A stretch of DNA of 64,000 nucleotides from Kutzneria kofuensis. GTDB taxonomy: Bacteria; Actinomycetota; Actinomycetes; Mycobacteriales; Pseudonocardiaceae. Each line of letters starts with the position of its first letter. Positions within the stretch are counted from its first letter, which is position 1. Where the stretch lies: positions 1,800,038 through 1,864,037 of the forward strand of contig NZ_JACHIR010000001.1 of assembly GCF_014203355.1 (NCBI RefSeq), in the 5' to 3' direction. The notes under the pieces were generated by a model that saw only the letters and a list, made by a program, of their open reading frames with translations, ran no database searches and was not told the origin of the DNA. The position numbers and the translations under genes are program-made. This document shows, one piece after another, positions 32,851 through 41,901 of the stretch.

Positions 32851-33858
32851 GTGACAGAGGTAGTCCCCGAGGGCCGCAAGCTGCTGCGTCTGGAAGTGCG
32901 CAACAGCCAGACCCCCATCGAGAAGAAGCCGTCCTGGATCAAGACGAAGGCCCGCATGGGTCCCGAGTACCAGGAGCTCAAGGGGCTGGTCCGCCGCGAG
33001 GGCCTGCACACCGTGTGCGAGGAAGCCGGCTGTCCCAACATCTACGAGTGCTGGGAGGACCGGGAGGCGACCTTCCTCATCGGCGGCGACCAGTGCACCC
33101 GCCGCTGCGACTTCTGCCAGATCGACACCGGCAAGCCCGCCGAGTTCGACCGCGAGGAGCCGCGCCGGGTCGCCGAGTCCGTGCAGGCCATGGGGCTGCG
33201 GTACTCCACCGTCACCGGTGTCGCCCGGGACGACCTGCCCGACGGCGGGGCGTGGCTGTACGCCGAGACCGTGCGGCAGATCCACGCCATGAACCCGGGC
33301 ACCGGCGTCGAGCTGCTGATCCCCGACTTCAACGCCGACGCCGACCAGCTGGCCGAGGTCTTCTCGTCCCGGCCCGAGGTGCTCGCCCACAACCTGGAGA
33401 CCGTGCCGCGGATCTTCAAGCGGATCCGGCCGGCCTTCCGGTACGAGCGGTCGCTGGAGGTGATCACCAAGGCCCGGGAGGCCGGGCTGGTCACCAAGTC
33501 CAACCTCATCCTCGGCATGGGCGAGACGCCGGAGGAGGTCACCGAGGCGCTGCACGACCTGCACGACGCCGGCTGCGAGATCATCACCATCACCCAGTAC
33601 CTGCGGCCCAGCGTGCGGCACCACCCGATCGAGCGGTGGGTCAAGCCGGAGGAGTTCGTCGCGCACTCCGCCGACGCCGAGAAGATCGGCTTCTCCGGCG
33701 TGATGGCCGGTCCGCTGGTGCGGTCCTCGTACCGCGCCGGCCGGCTGTACGCGCAGGCCGTGCACAAGCGCGGTGAGCAGCTGCCCGCCAACCTGGAGCA
33801 CCTGCTGCAGGCCGGGTCCGCCGCCCAGGAGGCCAGCAGCCTGTTGGCCCCCCGCTGA
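32851..33858 (+). CDS. lipA: Lipoyl synthase
   Basis: A 335-residue radical-SAM enzyme that inserts two sulfurs into octanoylated lipoyl domains. The auxiliary cluster cysteines ([12 protein letters not shown]) and the radical-SAM cluster (CTRRCDFCQ) are both intact, and the C-terminal [12 protein letters not shown] carries the conserved serine that ligates the auxiliary cluster. It acts with LipB on DlaT. It has its own probable leaderless promoter. The downstream hairpin separates it from accessory genes; mycobacterial neighbours beyond lipA (Rv2219, glnA1) are absent here. Confidence 0.96.
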   Translation: MTEVVPEGRKLLRLEVRNSQTPIEKKPSWIKTKARMGPEYQELKGLVRREGLHTVCEEAGCPNIYECWEDREATFLIGGDQCTRRCDFCQIDTGKPAEFDREEPRRVAESVQAMGLRYSTVTGVARDDLPDGGAWLYAETVRQIHAMNPGTGVELLIPDFNADADQLAEVFSSRPEVLAHNLETVPRIFKRIRPAFRYERSLEVITKAREAGLVTKSNLILGMGETPEEVTEALHDLHDAGCEIITITQYLRPSVRHHPIERWVKPEEFVAHSADAEKIGFSGVMAGPLVRSSYRAGRLYAQAVHKRGEQLPANLEHLLQAGSAAQEASSLLAPR

Positions 33859-33867
33859 GCAAAGTCG

Positions 33868-33901
33868 AAACGGCCCCTCCGCTCGGGTGGAGGGGCCGTT
33901 T
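33868..33901. terminator. Bidirectional terminator after lipA
   Basis: A perfect 13-bp stem (33868-33880 with 33889-33901) with an 8-nt loop ends 1 bp before the stop of the convergent gene. Confidence 0.87.
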
Positions 33902-33902
33902 G

Positions 33903-34937
33903 CTATCCGACGGGGCTGAGCTGGACGTCGTCCAACTCGGCCACGAACTCGGGGCCGAAGGCGGAGGACGGGGTGTGGGAGCCGGGCTCCGCCGCGCCGG
34001 CGATGAGCTTGGTGACGGCGCGGACGGCGGCATCGGCGGTGAGCTGGTACGGGTTCGGGCCGGTGAGGGTCATCGACAGCTCCCGGCCGGCGGCGTTGCG
34101 GACCAGGCCCCACACCTCGCTGCGGGTGCCGTTGCGGTGCCGCTCGCTGGGCCCGGGGATGAAGCCGGCCAACCGCTTGGCGAACTCCTGCGCGACGGTG
34201 CTCCGCAGCACGGGGGCGAGCAGGCTCTGCGCGGTGGCGGCGAACTCGGGCACCACGGTGTAGGTGGTGATGGTGGGAATGCCGGTGGACCGGTAGGCCG
34301 TGCTGAGATCGCCCCACGGAACGGAGCCGACCCGCCGGGGACGTGAGGCGAACTCGGCGACGCGGCTGCGGTGCCCGACGGGCACGGTGACGAGCTCGCC
34401 GTCGACCCGGGCCCGCCCGCCGGTGGTGATGCCCTCGACGGTGGTCTTCATGGTGCCGGGGCTCATCCCGCCGCCGGCGAGGAAGGCGAGCTCCAGCTCG
34501 ACGGCGTCGGGCAGCTCCCGGGCCAGCCGCGCGGCGACGCCGTCGGTGGGCACGACGTCGAAACCGGAGCCGGGCAGCAGGACCACGCCGGCGCGCCGAG
34601 CCTCGCCGTCCCGGGTGAAGATCCGCTCAAAAACGTCGATCTCGCCGGTGATGTCGACGTAGTGGGTGCCGGTGGCCAGGCAGGCGTCGACCATCGGCTC
34701 GGAGGTCACCGAGAACGGGCCCGCGCAGTGCACGACGGCGTCGACGTCGCCGAGGCCCTCGCACAGCCGGTCCTGGTCGTCGAGCGGGACAACACGGTGT
34801 TCCAGCCCGAGTTCACGGGCGAGCGGCTCGAGCTTCTCGGCCGATCGCCCGGCGAGCACGGGGCGCTCGCCGCGCCGCCCCGCGACCTGCGCGATGAGCC
34901 TGCCGGTGTAGCCGTTGGCGCCGTAGACCATCCACAT
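33903..34937 (-). CDS. Saccharopine dehydrogenase-like / trans-acting enoyl reductase family protein
   Basis: A 344-residue NAD(P)-binding protein. The Rossmann motif YGANGYTGRLIAQVAG is at the extreme N-terminus, then VVHCAGPFSVTSEPMVDAC and GTHYVDITGEIDVFER. This pattern fits the saccharopine dehydrogenase-like family that includes mycobacterial trans-acting enoyl reductases. True lysine metabolism is unlikely. The ATG at 34937 is chosen because the Rossmann strand follows at once; an ATG two codons later is also possible. It may follow the M48 peptidase gene in one transcript across a 160-bp gap. Confidence 0.83.
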   Translation of the reverse strand: MWMVYGANGYTGRLIAQVAGRRGERPVLAGRSAEKLEPLARELGLEHRVVPLDDQDRLCEGLGDVDAVVHCAGPFSVTSEPMVDACLATGTHYVDITGEIDVFERIFTRDGEARRAGVVLLPGSGFDVVPTDGVAARLARELPDAVELELAFLAGGGMSPGTMKTTVEGITTGGRARVDGELVTVPVGHRSRVAEFASRPRRVGSVPWGDLSTAYRSTGIPTITTYTVVPEFAATAQSLLAPVLRSTVAQEFAKRLAGFIPGPSERHRNGTRSEVWGLVRNAAGRELSMTLTGPNPYQLTADAAVRAVTKLIAGAAEPGSHTPSSAFGPEFVAELDDVQLSPVG

Positions 34938-35097
34938 GCACCGAGTATGACCAGCCGGAGCCGCCGTTGCTGCTCCCACCTCAACAACGGCGGCCCGCGT
35001 CTTCACACTGGCAGCGCGGTGCGGCGCTCACCAGGCCCGATGGGGCAGCCCTTCGAGGCGATCGGCCAGTCCTTGGGGCGGCCGGTTCCGGGGGCGG

Positions 35098-35907
35098 TCA
35101 GTCCTTGGGACCGAACCAGCCGGTCATCCGCTCGGGATCGAGCACGGCGTTGCGGCGCAACGACAACGGCGGGTGGCTGAACACGCCCCACAGCCGCAGC
35201 AGCGGGTTGCGGACCCGCCACTTGGCGAACGCGTCCATCGCGGCGACGCCGGAGCGCTGTCCGGCGCAGCGGGCGGCGATCCGGTCGCAGTCCAGTTCCC
35301 GCGTCCAGCTGTACGTCACGGCGAGAGCCGCGGCGATCGCGGCGATCACGACGGCGACCGGCCACGGCAGCACCCACAGCGACAGCGCGGAGAGGGTGAG
35401 CAGGTACACGGCGACGACGGTCTGCCGCAGGGTGTCGTGCCGGGCCAGGTGTGCGAGCTCGTGGGCGACGACAAAGGTGGTGGCCAGCGGGATGCGGTCG
35501 AGCAACGTGTCGTTCAGCAGCACGACGCCGTGCCGGCCGGCGCGATAGGAGCGGCCGACCGCGCGGGAGCCCACGCGGACCCGGACGTCGGGGATCCCGG
35601 CAAGCGCTATCCCGGCGGCCAGCTGGGGCGCCAGCAGGGCCGGCCGCAACCGGGTCCGGCGCTGCAACTGGCGTAACCGAGCGACCCGAACCAGGACGGC
35701 CGAGGCAAGCACGGCCATCGGGACGTCGACGACATATCCCAGCACCCGCAAGGCGTCCTCGCCCGCGACCAGCACCAGCACCAGCGCGGCCGCGAGGTAA
35801 CAGCCCCCGACCACCACCAGCCACCGGACGAGGTCTCGGTCCCTGGGCAGCACGGAGCCGACCACCTGTTCGTCAGCCGGAACCGGCTGCCCCTCCACCG
35901 AAGACAC
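35098..35907 (-). CDS. M48/M56-type membrane metallopeptidase
   Basis: A 269-residue membrane protein with helices at about 28-48 and 55-75 and a hydrophobic pair near 165-205. The zinc motif HELAH is at residues 149-153, and a candidate third ligand lies in TRELDCDRIAA about 50 residues later. It resembles BlaR1-like M56 or HtpX-like M48 peptidases but has no sensor domain and no neighbouring BlaI-type repressor. The GTG at 35907 is 6 nt from a TACGCT -10 box, so it may be leaderless. Substrate unknown. Confidence 0.85.
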   Translation of the reverse strand: MSSVEGQPVPADEQVVGSVLPRDRDLVRWLVVVGGCYLAAALVLVLVAGEDALRVLGYVVDVPMAVLASAVLVRVARLRQLQRRTRLRPALLAPQLAAGIALAGIPDVRVRVGSRAVGRSYRAGRHGVVLLNDTLLDRIPLATTFVVAHELAHLARHDTLRQTVVAVYLLTLSALSLWVLPWPVAVVIAAIAAALAVTYSWTRELDCDRIAARCAGQRSGVAAMDAFAKWRVRNPLLRLWGVFSHPPLSLRRNAVLDPERMTGWFGPKD

Positions 35908-35913
35908 GTGCGC

Positions 35914-35919
35914 AGCGTA
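35914..35919 (-). promoter_or_regulatory. -10 box TACGCT, leaderless (M48 peptidase)
   Basis: On the minus strand TACGCT is followed by 6 nt and the GTG at 35907. Confidence 0.57.
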
Positions 35920-35987
35920 CTTCCGTTCGGTCCACAGCGGACCTCCGACGACAGACGTTATGAAGTCGATTCGCGACGGAGCGTGAA

Positions 35988-37349
35988 CTATGCGCCACGA
36001 CCACACAAAACCGACACTGACAGCTCCGGGTCGGCGGCGATCGCCGCCTCGTCGAAGCGGTCCACGACCCACCAGCCCGACGCGTGCAGCCGCGTCTGGT
36101 CGCCGTGGTGCGGCGAGGACGGGTCGGACGACTCGGAACAGGTGAGCAGGGGCCGGGCGGTCGGCCCGTCCCCCATGAGACGCACGGCCGTCACGAAGCT
36201 GGAACCCATGGTCACAGCGCCGAAACGGCCGTCGTCGCGCCGCAGTCCCTGGTCGGTGGCCGCGGTGATGTCATGACAGCCCTCCACGTTTCCGCACCCT
36301 GGCACCGGCAGTTCGCCGCCGCCGACCGTGGTGTACCGGGCCGCCGGGAGCGGCGCATCCACCGGGACACCCAACTGTGACAACCGAAGCACCGCGCAGG
36401 CAAGCGCTTGCCTGACCCCGGGGCCGGCCGTGTCGAGGGTGTTCGGTGTCCTCACCGGCCGGTTCGGGTCGAACGGAACCGACCAGACATCCGGCATCCG
36501 GGCCGCACGCAGCCAGAACTCCCGCCACAGCACCGCTCCTCGATCGTTCACGCCGTCGCGCCCGCTCCACTCGGCCAGCGCCGCGCAGGCTGCGGTCATG
36601 TCAACCTTGGCGCCGTCGCCCGACATGAGCACGGGATCGTGCCGGCACATCGTCGCAGCGGCGTCACGGACGCGCTCGGCGCTCCAGTTCCCTTCCCCGG
36701 TCGGCAACTGCTGCATGTTCGCCAGTGTGAAACCGGTCCCGGTCCGATCTTGGATCTGTTCCAGACCGAGCTGGGCGCGGGGCGGTCGTTTGGCCCCGGC
36801 CGATCCGTGGATCGCGGGCGGCGCGGTGATCGGCGCAGCCGGGTTGGCCAGCCACGAGCTGTCGTTGCTGGTGGTGACGAGCTCGGCTCGGGTGAGCGCG
36901 GGACACGGGCCGAAGATGCCGGGCACGATCGCGTCCGGGTCGCTGCCCCGAGCACAGTCCGAAGTGGACCTGCCGAGCTCCGGTTCCGTCGGGTGGAGCG
37001 CCTTCGCGTCGGGCGTGTCGCCGCAGCGCGCGGACTGCTCAACGGTGACGTGCGACACCGCGGCGATCGTGTTCACGAAAGGCACGTCCTGGTAACGGTT
37101 TCGCGTCTCCCGCGGCTCGGCGACGGTGTCGTCCTGATCCCGGGACACCCTTTCGAGATTGGTCAGCGGGCCGTGACTCAGGTCGCCGGCATCGGCGTCC
37201 GGGCCGGACCCGGGGTCCTTGGCCGGCATGCGCGGCATGCCGTATTCGGTGCGGCGCAGCACCGCTGCGTACCCCGTACCGACGGCCGCGGCGGACGCCG
37301 CGAGGCCGAGCACGAGGCCGGCGGCGAGCACCAGGCGGAGCACTCGCAT
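35988..37349 (-). CDS. Decayed acyl-homoserine-lactone/penicillin acylase lacking the nucleophile region
   Basis: A 453-residue secreted protein with a signal-type helix (residues 6-28). It then has RRTEYGMPRMPAKDPGS, matching the start of PvdQ-type acylases, and later the family's C-terminal beta-subunit blocks: FVNTIAA, SNDSSWLANP, AVLWREFWLRA, WSVPFDPNRPV and SESSDPSSPHHGDQTRL. About 330 residues expected in between are missing, including the Gly-Ser-Asn autocatalytic nucleophile and the LLANPHFPW region. The frame is nevertheless open throughout. It is either a remnant or a repurposed non-catalytic protein. Normal family length is about 780-830. Confidence 0.8.
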   Translation of the reverse strand: MRVLRLVLAAGLVLGLAASAAAVGTGYAAVLRRTEYGMPRMPAKDPGSGPDADAGDLSHGPLTNLERVSRDQDDTVAEPRETRNRYQDVPFVNTIAAVSHVTVEQSARCGDTPDAKALHPTEPELGRSTSDCARGSDPDAIVPGIFGPCPALTRAELVTTSNDSSWLANPAAPITAPPAIHGSAGAKRPPRAQLGLEQIQDRTGTGFTLANMQQLPTGEGNWSAERVRDAAATMCRHDPVLMSGDGAKVDMTAACAALAEWSGRDGVNDRGAVLWREFWLRAARMPDVWSVPFDPNRPVRTPNTLDTAGPGVRQALACAVLRLSQLGVPVDAPLPAARYTTVGGGELPVPGCGNVEGCHDITAATDQGLRRDDGRFGAVTMGSSFVTAVRLMGDGPTARPLLTCSESSDPSSPHHGDQTRLHASGWWVVDRFDEAAIAADPELSVSVLCGRGA

Positions 37350-37398
37350 CGCACGCCCTCTCGACGTCGCTCGGTCACCGAGAGTACCAGTTCGTGTC

Positions 37399-37815
37399 TC
37401 AAGGGTGACGACGGCCACCCCCGCCGTAGCCGCCGTCCCAGCAGCAGTACGACGGATTTCCCGGGTCTGGAAAGACAATCGTCGTGGTACGCCGGGTCGT
37501 GGTCGTGCTGGTCGTCGTCGGGGGCGGCGGTGTTGTGGTGATGACCGGAGCGATCACCCGTCGTACCGAACCGGGCGTCGTCGTCGTGGTGACCGTCACG
37601 GACGTGGGGTCGCCGAGCAGCGAAGTGGCCGTCGGCGTGTCCGGGCCCCGATACGGCTGCGGTACCGGTTCCGGGGTGTACGCGGGTGCGCTCGACGACC
37701 GCGGTCCCACCCCGACCACCGCCGTCAGCACGAGCAGAATTCCCAGCGCTGCCAACACGAACACGTACCAGGGCGGCCGATTCCCCAGTCCCTCCGTCCG
37801 GCCGTCACCACGCAT
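37399..37815 (-). CDS. Hypothetical membrane-anchored Thr/Pro-rich protein
   Basis: A 138-residue protein with one helix at about residues 16-37 (WYVFVLAALGILLVLTAVVG), then a long Pro/Thr/Ser-rich tail with runs of Thr and Pro and a short Gly-rich C-terminus containing YCCWDGGYGGGG. It is probably exposed outside the membrane. Low complexity makes homology unreadable. AAGGGGG precedes the ATG at 37815. It ends 49 bp before the acylase-like gene, so they may form one transcript. Confidence 0.6.
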   Translation of the reverse strand: MRGDGRTEGLGNRPPWYVFVLAALGILLVLTAVVGVGPRSSSAPAYTPEPVPQPYRGPDTPTATSLLGDPTSVTVTTTTTPGSVRRVIAPVITTTPPPPTTTSTTTTRRTTTIVFPDPGNPSYCCWDGGYGGGGRRHP

Positions 37816-38203
37816 CCGAACCCCCTTGACCGATCGAGTGCGCAGAGGCTAGTTCGGAACCATGATCGGCTCAACCCCCTTGCCCCGAACGGCAGATCCA
37901 CTGTGGATCCGAACCGAACTCGGGCGATTTCCATGGGGCACAAGGTAAACGACCGTAACACCACGGCCGGCCCACGATGCCCGGCCGGCGAAGCCGGACT
38001 CGCGGCGGTCGGCTCGGCGTCGGCCCGCACGGCGGCGTGCCGAAGACCACCCGACTGACGTGGATTTCAACCGACCGCTTGCTTGCCGCCCTCGACGCAC
38101 GTCAACCACCGTCGGGGACGGGCCCGACCGGGCGTCGTGACGGCCGGGTGACCGGTGCGTGTCGGTTGGCCGAATGCCGGCACGGGCCCCCGGGGCCATG
38201 GGG
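37816..38203. other. Long intergenic region, little visible content
   Basis: These 388 bases lie between divergent genes. They contain a 15-bp palindrome GATCCAC-T-GTGGATC (37895-37909) and an AT-richer patch near 37940. No credible gene, RNA or terminator is seen. Confidence 0.45.
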
Positions 38204-38209
38204 TATCTT
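38204..38209 (+). promoter_or_regulatory. -10 box TATCTT, leaderless (P450)
   Basis: TATCTT is followed by 7 nt and the ATG at 38217, in locally AT-rich DNA. Confidence 0.6.
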
Positions 38210-38216
38210 GAATTAC

Positions 38217-39512
38217 ATGATGAAGCTCGGCTCGCGCATTACATCACGCATTACGTCGTGGATCGTGCGCAGGCAGATCGCGAAGACGGGGCAGGACGGA
38301 TTCAATCTGTCGCGTATCCCCTTCATTCCCGATTCCGCCCTCATGCCGCTGGCCCGTGTCGGGGTGCACCCGGTCGACGACATGCGCCGGCAACGCGAGT
38401 CCGAGCCGGTCACCCGCCTGAAGCTGCCGCTGGGGTTCCGCGCGTGGCTGGTCACCGGCTACGAGGAGTCCCGAGCCGTGCTCGGCTCGGTCGACAACTT
38501 CAGCAACGACTTCGCCAATCTCGCGGGCAATTTCGGCATCACGGCGGAGCAGAATCCGGGCGGCCTCGGTTTCTCCGACCCGCCGCTGCACACGAAGCTG
38601 CGCAAGGTCCTCACGCCCGAATTCACGATCCGCCGGCTGAGCCGGCTCACGCCGCGGATCGAGCGCATCGTGGCCGACACCCTGGACACCATCGAGACCG
38701 AGGCCAAGGCCGGTCCGGTGGATCTCATGCAGGCGTTCGCGCTGCCGATCCCGTGCCTGACGATCTGTGAGCTGCTGGGCGTGGACTACGAGGACCGCGA
38801 GGACTTCCAGCGCCTGGGCGCGGCCCGCTTCGACCTGTTCGGCGGCGCGAGCGCCTCGCTGGGGGCGATCTCCGAGTCGCTGCAGTACCTGCGCGGCGTG
38901 GTGGCCAAGCAGCGCAGGAACCCGGGCGACGACCTGCTCGGCCAGATCATCAAGGAGCACGGCGACACCATCGACGACGAGGAGCTGGCCAGCATCGCCG
39001 ACGGCCTGCTCACCGGCGGCTTCGAGACCACCACCTCGATGCTGGCGCTGGGCACCATCGTGCTGCTGCAGGATCCCGCGGCGTTCGAGCGGCTTCGCAC
39101 CGACGACGACGCGATCAACTCGTTCGTCGAGGAACTGCTCCGGCTGCTGACCGTCGTGCAGGTGGCGTTCCCGCGGTTCGCCAGGAAGGACATGGTGCTG
39201 GGCGGCCAGGAGATCAAGTCCGGCGACGTGGTGATCTGCTCGCTGTCCGGCGCGAACCGGGACGCGGCGCTCGGGCCGAACATGGAGTCCTTCGACCCGG
39301 ACCGCCCGGTCGCCTCCTCGCACCTGGCCTTCGGGCACGGCATCCACCGCTGCATCGGCGCCGAGCTGGCCAAGATGGAGCTGCGCATCGCCTATCCCGC
39401 GCTGGTGCGGCGCTTCCCGAAGCTGCGGCTGGCCGTCAGCCCCGAGGAGCTGGCGTACCGTCAGGTGTCCATTGTGTACGGTGTGGACTCGCTGCCGGTG
39501 CTGGTGGACTGA
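38217..39512 (+). CDS. Cytochrome P450
   Basis: A 431-residue P450 with a basic, possibly membrane-associating N-terminus (RITSRITSWIVRRQIA). The I-helix GGFETTTS has the normal acid/alcohol pair, the K-helix ExxR is ELLR, and the heme loop FGHGIHRCIGAELAKME has its Cys at about residue 379. No ferredoxin, reductase or biosynthetic cluster adjoins it. The frame is open upstream, but the ATG at 38217 is supported by a TATCTT box 7 nt before it; a second ATG follows immediately. A 16-bp hairpin terminates the gene. Confidence 0.92.
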   Translation: MMKLGSRITSRITSWIVRRQIAKTGQDGFNLSRIPFIPDSALMPLARVGVHPVDDMRRQRESEPVTRLKLPLGFRAWLVTGYEESRAVLGSVDNFSNDFANLAGNFGITAEQNPGGLGFSDPPLHTKLRKVLTPEFTIRRLSRLTPRIERIVADTLDTIETEAKAGPVDLMQAFALPIPCLTICELLGVDYEDREDFQRLGAARFDLFGGASASLGAISESLQYLRGVVAKQRRNPGDDLLGQIIKEHGDTIDDEELASIADGLLTGGFETTTSMLALGTIVLLQDPAAFERLRTDDDAINSFVEELLRLLTVVQVAFPRFARKDMVLGGQEIKSGDVVICSLSGANRDAALGPNMESFDPDRPVASSHLAFGHGIHRCIGAELAKMELRIAYPALVRRFPKLRLAVSPEELAYRQVSIVYGVDSLPVLVD

Positions 39513-39528
39513 CGGCTCGGAGACTGAT

Positions 39529-39564
39529 CGCGAGGCGGGGGCACAGCCGTGCCCCCGCCTCGCG
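39529..39564 (+). terminator. P450 terminator
   Basis: A perfect 16-bp stem (39529-39544 with 39549-39564) with a 4-nt loop begins 16 bp after the stop codon and is followed by a T-containing tail. Confidence 0.88.
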
Positions 39565-39814
39565 TGTTCTTCGAGGTGACGAACCTCCAGATCGCGGCGG
39601 CGGCAACGGTGGTGGCGCAGCAGCGCCGACGCGTCGGTGCCGCGCACCCTTCGGCATGGTCAAGGTGTTGCCGGCGGTCGGATCCACGGCCGCGCTGCGA
39701 AGTCCCTGCTCCCGAGCGTTCACGCGGCTCACAGTGCGCCGCCGCTGTGACATCTCCTTGACCGTGACAGGACCGACACCTAGGGTGACTAATAGTTAAG
39801 GAGGTTTACAAATA
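39565..39814 (+). promoter_or_regulatory. GH9 upstream region with strong ribosome site
   Basis: The last 35 bases are AT-rich (CTAATAGTTAAGGAGG) and contain a full AAGGAGG Shine-Dalgarno sequence 9 nt before the ATG, far stronger than elsewhere in the window. No operator is obvious in the remaining 200 bases. Confidence 0.5.
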
Positions 39815-41644
39815 ATGTCTGAGTCCGCATCGGAGCAGTCACCCACCCGCCGCCGCTTCCTCCTCGGCACCGCCGCTGTCGCCGGCTCGGCCGCGCTGCC
39901 CGCGCCGAGCTTCGACGCCGGCCCGAAACCCTTGGTGTTGGCCAACAACGTCGGCTACGAGCCGACCGCGTCCAAGCGCGTGGTGATCGCCGCCGCCAGG
40001 GCGTCGACCGCGCCCAAGGCGTACCAGGTGGTGGACAACGCCACCGGCAGGACCGTCTCCCGCGGCCTGGCCAAGTACGTCGGCCCGGTCAAGGACTGGC
40101 TCGCCGACCAGGTGCCGGCCGTGCCCAGCTACTACTGGGTCGCCGACCTGACCTCGCTCACCCGCGCCGGCCAGTACGTGGTCACCGTGGAGGGCGGCAG
40201 CTCGCAGCCGTTCTGGATCGAGCCGAACGTGCTCGAACGCCGCACGATGTCGCACCTCGTGCACTACTTCAAGGACTCCCGCAGCTCCGGCCAGTACGAC
40301 AAGGCCGACCGCGCGCTGCCGCTGAAGTCCGGCGGCACCTTCGACGCCAGCGGCGGCTGGTACGACGCGGCCGCCGACTGGGGCAAGCACTTCACCCAGC
40401 TGTCCAACCTGTCGTACTTCAACACGCTGTCCATCCCACTCACCGCGTGGGCGCTGGCCGCGTCGTACGACCAGCTGGCCAGGCGCGACAACACCGACCT
40501 GGTCGCGGTGCAGGGCTGGATCCAGGACGAGGCGCTGTTCGGCGCGGACTACCTGACCCGCGTGCACACCAGGGGCGGCTCCTTCTACAGCTCGGTGAGC
40601 CAGCCCGAGGCCGACGACCTCGGCGCGGACCCGACCAAGCGCAGCCTGAGCACCCGGCAGGTCGACTTCCGCGAGGGCGGCGGCCTCGCGATCGCCGCGC
40701 TGGCCCGGTCGAGCACCTATCCGGTGTCCGGCGACCACTCGTCGGCCGAATACCTCGCCGCCGCGGAAGACGCTTTCGCTTTCCTGCTCGCCAACAACGT
40801 GTCACTGCTGAATGACGGCAAGGAAAACATCCTCGACGACTTCAACGCGCTGCTGGCCGCGACCGAGTTGTTCAAGGCCACCAAGAAGGACGCGTATCGC
40901 ACGGCCGCCGACGCCCGCGCGGCGAGTTTGTGCGCACGGCTCGTGTCGTGGCAGGGCTACCGCGACTACTGGCGCGCCGACGACGCCGACCGCCCGTTCT
41001 TCCACCCCTCCGACGCCGGCCTGCCGGTGGTCAGCCTGCTGACCTACCTCGACATCGCCGGCGCCGAGACCAGGGCGAAGGTGCTCGACGTCGTGCGTCG
41101 GGCGATGCAGTTCGAGCTGAACGTGACCGCCGAGGTGCCCAACCCGTTCGGCTACGCGCGGCAGCTGGTGCAGGACAACAAGGGCACGCGGTACAGCGGC
41201 TACTTCTTCCCGCACAACGTCACGCCGCGCACCGACGACGCCTGGTGGCAGGGCGAGAACGCCCGCCTGGCCTCGCTCGCCTCCGCCGCCCGGCTCGCCG
41301 CCGGCTTCTACACCGGGACGTTCGCGGCCGATCTCCGCGCCTACGCGCAGGACCAGCTGAACTGGATCGTCGGCGTCAACCCGTTCGACGTGTGCATGCT
41401 CGAGGGCACCGGCCGCGACCAGCCGCTCTACCTGGAGTACGCGGACGGGCAGCAGGTCGGCTCGTGGCGGTGGCTGCGTTCGGCCGGCGGCATCGTCAAC
41501 GGCATCACCGGCAAGTCCGAGGACGGCCGCGGCATCGCGTGGGACCCGGGCGCGGCGTTCACCGGCCCGAACACCGACTGGCGGTGGCTGGAGCAGTGGC
41601 TGCCGCACTCGACGTGGTTCCTCTACGCCGCTTCGATCGGATAG
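39815..41644 (+). CDS. Tat-exported glycoside hydrolase family 9 protein
   Basis: A 609-residue exported enzyme. The Tat motif TRRRFLLG is at residues 11-18. An Ig-like CelD-N domain (about 35-140) precedes the (alpha/alpha)6 GH9 barrel. GGWYDAAADWGKHF near residue 181 corresponds to the family's catalytic Asp pair (consensus GGWYDAGDYGKY, altered here), and LNWIVGVNPFDVCMLEG near residue 515 is the conserved C-terminal block. The likely substrate is a beta-1,4-glucan or amino-sugar polymer. The altered catalytic loop and an unusual C-terminal WRWLEQWLPH make exact specificity uncertain. Confidence 0.87.
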   Translation: MSESASEQSPTRRRFLLGTAAVAGSAALPAPSFDAGPKPLVLANNVGYEPTASKRVVIAAARASTAPKAYQVVDNATGRTVSRGLAKYVGPVKDWLADQVPAVPSYYWVADLTSLTRAGQYVVTVEGGSSQPFWIEPNVLERRTMSHLVHYFKDSRSSGQYDKADRALPLKSGGTFDASGGWYDAAADWGKHFTQLSNLSYFNTLSIPLTAWALAASYDQLARRDNTDLVAVQGWIQDEALFGADYLTRVHTRGGSFYSSVSQPEADDLGADPTKRSLSTRQVDFREGGGLAIAALARSSTYPVSGDHSSAEYLAAAEDAFAFLLANNVSLLNDGKENILDDFNALLAATELFKATKKDAYRTAADARAASLCARLVSWQGYRDYWRADDADRPFFHPSDAGLPVVSLLTYLDIAGAETRAKVLDVVRRAMQFELNVTAEVPNPFGYARQLVQDNKGTRYSGYFFPHNVTPRTDDAWWQGENARLASLASAARLAAGFYTGTFAADLRAYAQDQLNWIVGVNPFDVCMLEGTGRDQPLYLEYADGQQVGSWRWLRSAGGIVNGITGKSEDGRGIAWDPGAAFTGPNTDWRWLEQWLPHSTWFLYAASIG

Positions 41645-41659
41645 GCAAACGGGCGAAGG

Positions 41660-41689
41660 GTAGGGCCGGGCAGCGATGTCCGGCCCTAC
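41660..41689 (+). terminator. GH9 terminator
   Basis: A 10-bp stem (41660-41669 with 41680-41689) with a 10-nt loop starts 15 bp after the GH9 stop. Confidence 0.65.
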
Positions 41690-41901
41690 GTACTCGTTCT
41701 GGCCTGTTTCAGGGGAATTCCTAGAGTGAGTTGACACTGTGTTGGCCGGTTGCTTGACTGGGCGCCAGGTGACGTGAAACACCCGGCAGGGGACCGAGAC
41801 CATGCTATTAGTCACGCCTTTCCCGCGGTATTGACGCAGAAGTCGCCCCGCGAATCATTCGATCACCGGTGCTCTTTCGTCGATCCGAACCGGGGGAGAT
41901 C

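Noticed and set aside
36408-37541. Plus-strand frame opposite the acylase-like gene
   Set aside because: The minus-strand frame carries clear acylase family blocks and a signal peptide; this one has none.
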